The notes beneath the pieces are model-generated. The model was not told the origin of the DNA. It saw only the letters and a list, made by a program, of their open reading frames with translations, and searched no databases. From positions 81,991,877-82,055,876 of the forward strand of contig CM019063.1 in assembly GCA_009667805.1 (NCBI GenBank): DNA of 64,000 nucleotides, read 5' to 3'. This document shows, one piece after another, positions 57,960 through 64,000 of this stretch; positions within the stretch are counted from its first letter, which is position 1, and each line of letters starts with the position of its first letter. The stretch comes from Leptobrachium leishanense. Taxonomy: Eukaryota; Chordata; Amphibia; Anura; Megophryidae. The position numbers and the translations under genes are program-made.

Positions 57960-59879
57960 TCTCGCTCGATTAATGGTGCTTGAATCAATCTCAGAGATCG
58001 GGATAATCACGAGATTTATTCAGTAAATTTCTGTGAACCAAATAAAAAAAAAATCTTCTCTGGCATTTGCAATCTGCAGGAAGCACTCAACCTGTTAAAA
58101 TCAAAACCCCCATGATCCCCAACCAGGAAACGTACTGCCGATCTTGGGAATTAAAGGTCTGTTACAGCTGTAAGAGCAACCCGTTGCCTACCACTGCGGC
58201 TCATCAGCGCAAAGCGTGAAGCTAAACATTTTTATTATAGTCTCAAAAGATCTTTGACTTTCAAGGCCAGCGAGATTTTATCTCATCAATATCCTTTAAA
58301 AAACACATATCTTGTCTTCTGGGGGAAAACCCTTTAAATATTTCATACAACATATTGCTTGTTGACGACTAGAAAATTGCAGCAAAGGGATCTGTTGATG
58401 TAATTTACATAAATTGATCAGCTTCAGGCAGACTGATAAACACAATCAGGACACGCTCTTAGCGTTCATAAACGACTTGTTCGATGAATGCCATTCAGGA
58501 AATTGCTCTACGATTAAAAGACACGTAATAATTCTGAAATAGTAGACTTTCACAGATCGTAAAATATGTAGAAATGAAAGAAGTTAATTTTCCGGCGAGT
58601 CTCAAGAATGGTTTAGAAAAAGGGAATAAAGAACACCAAAAACAACATTCTTTAGTAAACATATGCAGAAAGCATTTTTTTCCCATTTTTGGGCACATTT
58701 GGAATTGCACCAAGTGGGTTTTATTTTTGTTTTCTTTTGGCTCAACAGTAGCCGTAGGGATATGTGGAAGAATGAACTTAATGGACATTGGTCTTTCTTC
58801 CCTGGCCGAGATCCCTATTCCAACAGAACTGCAAGTATAACGGCTCGTGCGGTTGATCTCCATGTCTGTAGGCGGAACATTAATGTTATCGCAACTGAGC
58901 TGCACACCTTGTTTACGGCTTGGATTTTGTGGTTCCTTATTATAAATTAGTGGCTGCTATATTTTATATAGGACCTGTTAATTTGCAGCTTGCCAGAGAA
59001 AAACGAGCTATTCCAACATAACTTGTTCCATCGCTGTTCTCGACTTGAGCTGGTGTTCTGCAAGAAATACTGGCTGTGAAGCACTGGTGTTAAATGGTAT
59101 AATGTTTGTAAAAATCACAACACTTTAAAGTAAAAAAATTAAAAAATTACAAACTTGCCTCCAATCCCATGGTGCAATCTGCCTCCTTTGGCTGTATGCA
59201 GAAGAACACGTGTAACAAACAGTTCCCAGTGTCCTTCCCTGACTTCAGTGCTGTGCTGTTCCCTTGTGCGAAGCTCGCACTGGGTCACATTAGCGTACAC
59301 GAAGTCCTAGGGACTACAGGAGACAAGCCAAGTGGAGGCACGTGGGCCAGCTTCCAGTAACTTTGTAGCTCAAAACTATTCCAAACTGAGCTGCTAATAC
59401 AGTGGCTCTGTCAGAAAATTTATAGGGAGTCACTAATTGATCAGAGCCGGCACACAATTACACGCAAGAAAAATATATTTCACAGCAATATACAGGGATT
59501 TGGTTCTGCCATATGGCCAGGTTGAGATAAGGCTAGCATTACATCATAAGTTCCTTAGTTTTAGTGGTTCTCTCTCTACTCAACGTAGGAGATACTTCCC
59601 TAGTTTTATCTGGATTTCCAATCAGAATGGTCCATCTAATACAACGCTAAGCACCGTGGTTCCTACACCAAACAAAATTCACAATCAAACTTGCTCCTTC
59701 ACAGATAACAAAGCAGAATTGTTGTGATTTGCTCCAAACCTCTTCAAATAGATGAAATGTGTGTGCACACAATGCAACTCTTCATCCTGCTCAGACTTGT
59801 CACCGTGGCTGTCAGCTAAATTTGACCAGATCAATAACCTGATCTAATGAACGGAACTGCTGACATCTGATCTCATAAA
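57960..59879. other. MCCC2 last intron, no exon seen
   Basis: AT-rich intron. Open frames of up to 136 codons near 58500-58900 show no recognisable protein signature. Confidence 0.45.
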
Positions 59880-60855
59880 CCAGAGCTGCGCAACCTCGGC
59901 TCCCCTGATGTTTTGGAACTATCAGGGTTATTCAAAGAGAATTGAAAAGTCACTGCACGTTCTGTGACTTTTCGTTCAATTCGGTGCGATTTGACGATCC
60001 CATTTCGGCGACCCTGCGGTGTATTCAGCAAGCACCACAGGATCATCGTAGCGCAGAGAAAAGCCGCCGTAAACGCGACAAACATTCACCGCAAAACCTG
60101 GCGAAGGCACACCCGCAAAAACATCTGGATTAACCCCACCGAACACGCCGGCTGATCAGATCGCAGAGCAGCCGCCGGAAAAACTTGACACCGCAGACGA
60201 ATGGAGTGAAATAGAGTGAAGAAAAACAAAAAACCGTACGCTTGAATGTTTGAAAAGTGAAACACCGTTTGCAAAGAAACTACTGAGCGAAAATGGCTGA
60301 AATTTACACATAAGATCCAATGAATGATCATAAAAAGGGCTGTTACAGAAGAAAAAACGATTAAAAAAAATTAAAAAAAATGCCTAAAAGGTGCGAAAAA
60401 AAATCTGAAAATAAAGAGACTAATAAACGGTTTATTAGATATTGAATTAAAAAGGGAATATTTTTAACATTGAAGCCTCCTGAATAAACTTGTCGAATGA
60501 AACCACCGAATGGCAGGGCATTTCGGCAACCTTTCTCAGCTGTTTTGTGTTCTCTGAATAGCCGAAGCATTGCTTCTCTTTGGGGGATTTCACTTCCCTC
60601 GAACAGGCAATGAACAGGCACTTTATGTGCAGGCAATTCGCCAACATTTGGCGAACTGCCTGCTCTTTGAATAGCCGAATGGCCAGGAAAGGTAACCGTA
60701 CACTGAATTTCAGCGTTTGGTTATCTTTCGGCCACAATTCAGAGCTCTTTGAAGAACCCTGTCGATTTCCCACAACACTCTGTCGACCTAATGAGTGGCT
60801 GAGTAACATAAGAGATGTGGTTCCAAAAGACCTGTAGGGCAAAGGATTAGCATCC
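59880..60855. mobile_element. hAT-like MITE split by a CAGGGTTATTC MITE
   Basis: The outer ends (AGCTGCGCAACCTCGGC at the left, GGATTAGCATCCCTG at the right) are degenerate versions of the 32739 family. The inner element 59922-60761 (CAGGGTTATTCAAAGAG to CTCTTTGAAGAACCCTG) is subfamily A and interrupts the TTTTGGAAC...GTTCCAAAA arms. Confidence 0.75.
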
Positions 60856-61656
60856 CTGACATAAATCTGGCCAGGAGAACTCGAATGAAAAGATGAAGAG
60901 GACTCCTACTGGATAAAGATTTGGAGAAGATACACTAAACTTAAATGAGTATATACGGTGTAGGTTTTTAACCTTCTTATTTTCTTGCATTATTTTATTT
61001 TTATTATCTGTAGAATGAATTACGATACATAAGCAAGTGTAACTTCTAGCCGGAAAATGTGTGATTTAGCAGAAAGGAAAGAAGTGTAATTGCTGTTTTT
61101 AGCATGAGCTGCCGGTGCAAGCCAATTCACAGGTATTCTTTCTGTGGAAGCTGCATCAAAGAACATGTTGGAGCATTTAATGATTTTGCAAAAACAAGAG
61201 GTTTTTGAGTATTGAAACTCTAGGTGAGGGTTTATGGCTATATGCTCCGCACATCAACTAAAAACACGACGAATGTTAAAAGCCAAGAACTGGTGGAAAA
61301 AAATAAAAAAAAATTGGTAGTAAACTAAAGAATTACGCCGCTCACCGACAACAAATTTCTTCTAATTCAAATAACATACCTCATTCTGTGAAGAACCTGA
61401 AACCGCATCTTATGTGTCTTTAATAAAACGTATCCCATCTAGGTTTCTCATATCTAACTGCGCCTGGAGGAGATTCGCACAGAGGCTGCAGGATCCAGTT
61501 GTAAACCGGATTTCCCATCAGTTGAAGCACCACCATAATTTCAGTTAATTAAATGGAGATACGTCCCCAGTCACAGAATACAAATTTTGAAGGCTTTTTC
61601 AGCTGTTTTAGGATGCAACATATCAGTGTAATAAAGCATTAAAAGCAACACACAAG
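60856..61656. other. MCCC2 last intron, no exon seen
   Basis: AT-rich intron sequence; nothing supported. Confidence 0.45.
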
Positions 61657-61664
61657 ATTTAAAC

Positions 61665-61780
61665 CAGGAGTGTCAAACTCCAACTCCTTAGATGTTTATG
61701 GTCTACAAATCCCAGAATTCATGGCCAGAGAATGAGGTGTATAGTTCAGAACATGTGGGGGCCGGAGTTTACGAGCCCCG
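61665..61780. mobile_element. 116-bp hAT-like MITE with perfect 8-bp duplication
   Basis: Starts CAGGAGTGTCAAACTCC, ends GGAGTTTACGAGCCCCG; ATTTAAAC is present on both sides (61657-61664, 61781-61788). Confidence 0.9.
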
Positions 61781-61870
61781 ATTTAAACTAACCGGTGTCA
61801 GGGAAACAACATTATGCTCATCGTATTCAAAATCACCAGTGACACTTGATCATTTCTGGCAGTCTCACAC

Positions 61871-61908
61871 TTCCCTGATAAAATCTGAGGGATGAAACAC
61901 GTTGGACT
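61871..61908 (+). ncRNA. Degenerate hammerhead-ribozyme motif
   Basis: UCC, CTGATAA, an ATC...GAT stem, GAAAC-AC-GT, T, GGA. Stem III and a 3-bp stem I fit, and the cleavage base T is permitted, but the essential G8 is A. It is followed by a T-rich tail with AATAAACC. Confidence 0.55.
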
Positions 61909-62016
61909 TGGAGCCCAGTTTCATCATCTTCTGTTGTATTGCATTTTACTTCTTATTGGCTCATATCTAAAATAAACCATATCACCACCACCTCTTGGAC
62001 CTCCAGTTCAGTTCTG

Positions 62017-62070
62017 CAACCCCCGACGATCGATCGTTTCGGCCTTGTTAGGCCTCGTCAGGAGGTTATA
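62017..62070 (-). ncRNA. Type I hammerhead ribozyme with intact core, sense to MCCC2
   Basis: Minus strand: stem I AACCTC, core CTGACGA (62061-62055), stem II GGCC/GGCC with loop TAACAA, GAAA, stem III ACGA/TCGT with loop TCGA, then cleavage C (62025) and GGGGGTT. All invariant core bases (C3 U4 G5 A6, G8 A9, G12 A13 A14, closing A-U, cleavage C) are present and G10.1 pairs with C11.1. Stem I is 4 bp (one G-U) plus a mismatch. Predicted cleavage lies between 62025 and 62024. It is within the last intron of MCCC2, on the transcribed strand. Confidence 0.82.
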
Positions 62071-62480
62071 GCTGACACCCCTCTAGGCACATCAAGCAAG
62101 GGGTCCACATCTGGGTGACCCTGTAGACTTATAGTGAGAGAAAGGGGGGTGTGAGGATCCTGAGGACGAGCAGCAGCACTAGTGGCCTGCTCTACGGTGG
62201 GTGCCCGCTCAGGTCTCACCAGGTCTGAGGCACTCACTCATTAAATTTCAGAAGGCATAACGGTGCTAAAACAAAAAGCTGTCACTTATCACTGCTTCTT
62301 CGGTACCCTGGATACACCTGCCCAGATCTTTGTTGGTTCGTGACCAGGTGTATCCAGGGTACCGAAGAAGCAGTGAGAAGTGACAGTTTTGTTTTAGCAC
62401 CCCTTTCTCTCACTATAAAAGTCTACAGGGTCAACCAGACGTGGACCCCTTGCTTGATGTGCCTAGAGGGGTGTCAGCTA

Positions 62481-62527
62481 TACCCTCCTGACGAGGCCTA
62501 ACAAGGCCGAAACGATCGTCGGGGGTT
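62481..62527 (+). ncRNA. Type I hammerhead ribozyme with intact core, antisense to MCCC2
   Basis: ACCCTC (stem I, 62482-62487), CTGACGA (62488-62494), GGCC-TAACAA-GGCC (stem II), GAAA (62509-62512), a minimal stem III AC-GATC-GT, cleavage C at 62520, then GGGGGT closing a 6-bp stem I with one G-U. Every conserved base is present. A very short stem III is typical of retroelement hammerheads, which often act as dimers. Confidence 0.82.
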
Positions 62528-63091
62528 GCTGAACCTCTCGTGCAGGGATGACGTCCTTGGTAGTCAGTACTGGCCACCCTCATTGGGTGAGAGCAGGCTG
62601 ATTTGCATATGGAGCATTCATCCCTGTAATGGCACAAACAAGCTAAAACCTTGTGAGACCTGAGCGGGCCCCACCGTAGAGCAGGCCGCTAGTGCTGTTG
62701 CTCGTCCTCAGGATCCTCACACCCCCCTTTTTTCTCTCTCCATCAGACCATCAAAATTAATTTATACAGAGACTTCACAGTTTTCACGATCATACGGATT
62801 TGTGTTTCTCAGGTTTTATCCCCCCCCCCTTTTCTCCTACATGTTCAGACATTTTATAAGCTGTTCTGACAAAAATAAAGTGTCAAATCACAAAACAGAA
62901 CACATTAAATATGATAATATGCAAAGCTCTCCTAATCTACGGTGTTAAATCAGGTGGGTTAATAGAAATTAATGGATATTTTATTTCCATTTGGACTGTT
63001 GTTTGATGGTTGTTTTCTACACCCACACCTAGCACTGGATTTCAGGATGGCCTTTTTATAAATCGTCCCAACCTTACAAAGCATCCCCAAC

Positions 63092-63341
63092 CTAGGGCTG
63101 TATTCTGACCCTGGAGTAAACCTAACCAGGACTGCTGTAAACTTACCAGTGCCATTATAGTCTGTGGCAGGGATGTCAAACTCCACCCCCCCCCAAGATG
63201 TAAATTGCCTATAATTCACAGATATCTTTGAATGCAATAGATGACTAGAGAATCATGATGGGTGTAGTTGTAGGGGACCTGGTGCATCGAACTGCTAAGA
63301 TTACAACATACTCTGGTTAAGTTGACACAGAATGTAGCCCT
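63092..63341. mobile_element. Palindromic MITE with nested small element
   Basis: Ends GGGCTGTATTCTG and CAGAATGTAGCCC. CTAACCAGGACTGCTGTAAAC matches the 35227-35358 family. A CAGGGATGTCAAACTCCA hAT-like piece (63172 onward) lies inside. Confidence 0.65.
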
Positions 63342-63480
63342 GGGGGTACTAAACCCAGAACAGTAAAGCTTATAACCACGTGGCATCTGCTGGCATTAAA
63401 ATATTAATTTAGACCAAAGAGATTTTTTATGAAAAATAGCTCGACTGAAGAATGACTGCACGGTATGCACCTGTTTTTAA

Positions 63481-63712
63481 CCTCCCTAGCGTCCTGATTC
63501 TGACATATTTTATATGTCAGAATCGGAAAAATTTATTTGCGAGAAGGGAACCAAGAAGCAGAACGCAGCGATCGCCGGAAGAGAATGCAATCGCGGAGGT
63601 CAGCGAGGGAGCACGGGGACAGGTACGTATACAGCCCGAGTGTGGCTCGGGGTTACCGCTTTCGGTATAGAACGTTAACCCTGAGCCACACTAGGGAATA
63701 CCGTCAGGGAGG
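63481..63712. mobile_element. piggyBac-type MITE, short copy
   Basis: TTAA on both sides (63477-63480, 63713-63716); ends CCTCCCTAGCG and GTCAGGGAGG. It carries the same CCCGAGTGTGGCTCGGGG-type hairpin as 23940-24552. Confidence 0.88.
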
Positions 63713-63807
63713 TTAACATTATTACTAGAAAGTATTCCTCATTTTGTCTCCACCCGTATTCAAACAGTAGTATATGCAATGCTGATGCTACATAATGACG
63801 GTCTCAC

Positions 63808-63893
63808 CTTGCACTTGAATAATATGGATTTCCCTCCTCTTCAAATCTTTTAATTATTGGCTCTTTCAAAGCAGCTTCTTCCTTTTCAGAGAA
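63808..63893 (-). CDS. MCCC2: MCCC2 penultimate coding exon
   Basis: Eighty-six bases with acceptor CTTTCAG and donor GTGAGA. It reads [12 protein letters not shown], then [16 protein letters not shown], and ends AG (phase 2). This is the C-terminal carboxyltransferase region of the beta subunit of mitochondrial 3-methylcrotonyl-CoA carboxylase, the biotin-dependent leucine-catabolism enzyme that makes 3-methylglutaconyl-CoA. The motif [21 protein letters not shown] is strongly conserved in vertebrate MCCC2. The upstream exons lie beyond the right edge of the window. Confidence 0.94.
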
Positions 63894-63937
63894 CTGAAAG
63901 ATGAGAAAAAGAAATCTTAGATAAGAGGATCACGAGA

Positions 63938-63967
63938 AAGAAAAAAAGAAAAAAAAAAAAAAAAAAG
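63938..63967 (+). repeat. A-rich tract in an upstream MCCC2 intron
   Basis: A-rich run with a few G. On the minus strand this is a polypyrimidine tract, but 45 or more bases from the exon acceptor. Confidence 0.7.
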
Positions 63968-64000
63968 AACTGGCAGGAGAAAAGAACAATCTTTCTAGAC

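Larger units (their letters stand above)
62017..62733. mobile_element. Scrambled inverted-repeat block carrying both hammerheads
   Basis: Three repeat pairs: A (62017-62148 with 62400-62527), B (about 62150-62220 with 62657-62733) and C (62264-62321 with 62345-62398). The order is A B C C' A' B', so it is not one nested palindrome. A and A' each end in a hammerhead. Head-to-head terminal repeats with hammerheads fit a Penelope-like retroelement end; no reverse transcriptase is present. Confidence 0.75.

Noticed and set aside
58495..58905. 136-codon minus-strand frame in the MCCC2 intron
   Set aside because: No splice logic, domain or family match; length is expected by chance over this region.

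Overview
The window is vertebrate nuclear DNA, most probably from a frog with a large, repeat-rich genome. Two host genes can be read from split exons on the minus strand. The first is the complete three-exon coding region of CARTPT (34215-43430, 115 codons). The second is the last two coding exons of MCCC2 (63808-63893 and 56862-56979). The order MCCC2 then CARTPT, on the same strand, is the arrangement I know from tetrapods such as human (5q13), so this is a conserved synteny block. The anuran assignment is inference: it rests on the gene pair plus the repeat load (Tc1-like, hAT-like and piggyBac-like elements, Harbinger-type Myb/SANT gene, L2-like and other LINE tails, tRNA-derived SINEs).

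Layout. 1-1.9 kb: 3' part of a Harbinger-type Myb/SANT-like gene with tandemly duplicated exon-intron units. 2-18 kb: intergenic repeats, including a palindromic hAT-like element (8830-10518) that carries a mobile minisatellite, an L2-like LINE with two nested MITEs (12560-13965), and SINEs sharing the LINE tail. 18-31 kb: degenerate hammerhead-like motifs, a retroelement coding remnant, two Tc1 copies fused tail to tail (20545-23123), two LTR-like segments (one a solo LTR with a 5-bp target duplication) and a piggyBac-type MITE. 32.7-34.2 kb: small palindromic and hAT-like elements 3' of CARTPT. 34.2-43.4 kb: CARTPT; intron 2 holds three MITEs and a 70-110 bp tandem array, and intron 1 holds a 1.6-kb Tc1 element with an almost intact DD34E transposase and a long TATC-type array. 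43.5-56.8 kb: intergenic DNA between CARTPT and MCCC2, with a 2.8-kb element containing about 57 copies of a 37-bp minisatellite and a Tc1 element whose transposase gene is split by a MITE. 56.9-63.9 kb: the 3' end of MCCC2, whose last intron (56980-63807) contains nested MITEs and a scrambled inverted-repeat block (62017-62733).

The most unusual content is in that MCCC2 intron. Two sequences in opposite orientation have every conserved nucleotide of a minimal type I hammerhead ribozyme (62017-62070 minus, 62481-62527 plus). The minus copy is in the sense of the MCCC2 pre-mRNA. At least six further degenerate copies of the same architecture occur in the window (near 15.7, 18.36, 18.94, 28.05, 28.26 and 61.88 kb), with stem II sequences that differ but still pair. 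Such ribozymes are known from Penelope-like retroelements and amphibian repeats, which is the likeliest origin here.

No operons, rRNA genes, CRISPR arrays or other prokaryotic features are present. Nearly all long open frames outside the transposases come from tandem repeats that lack stop codons.
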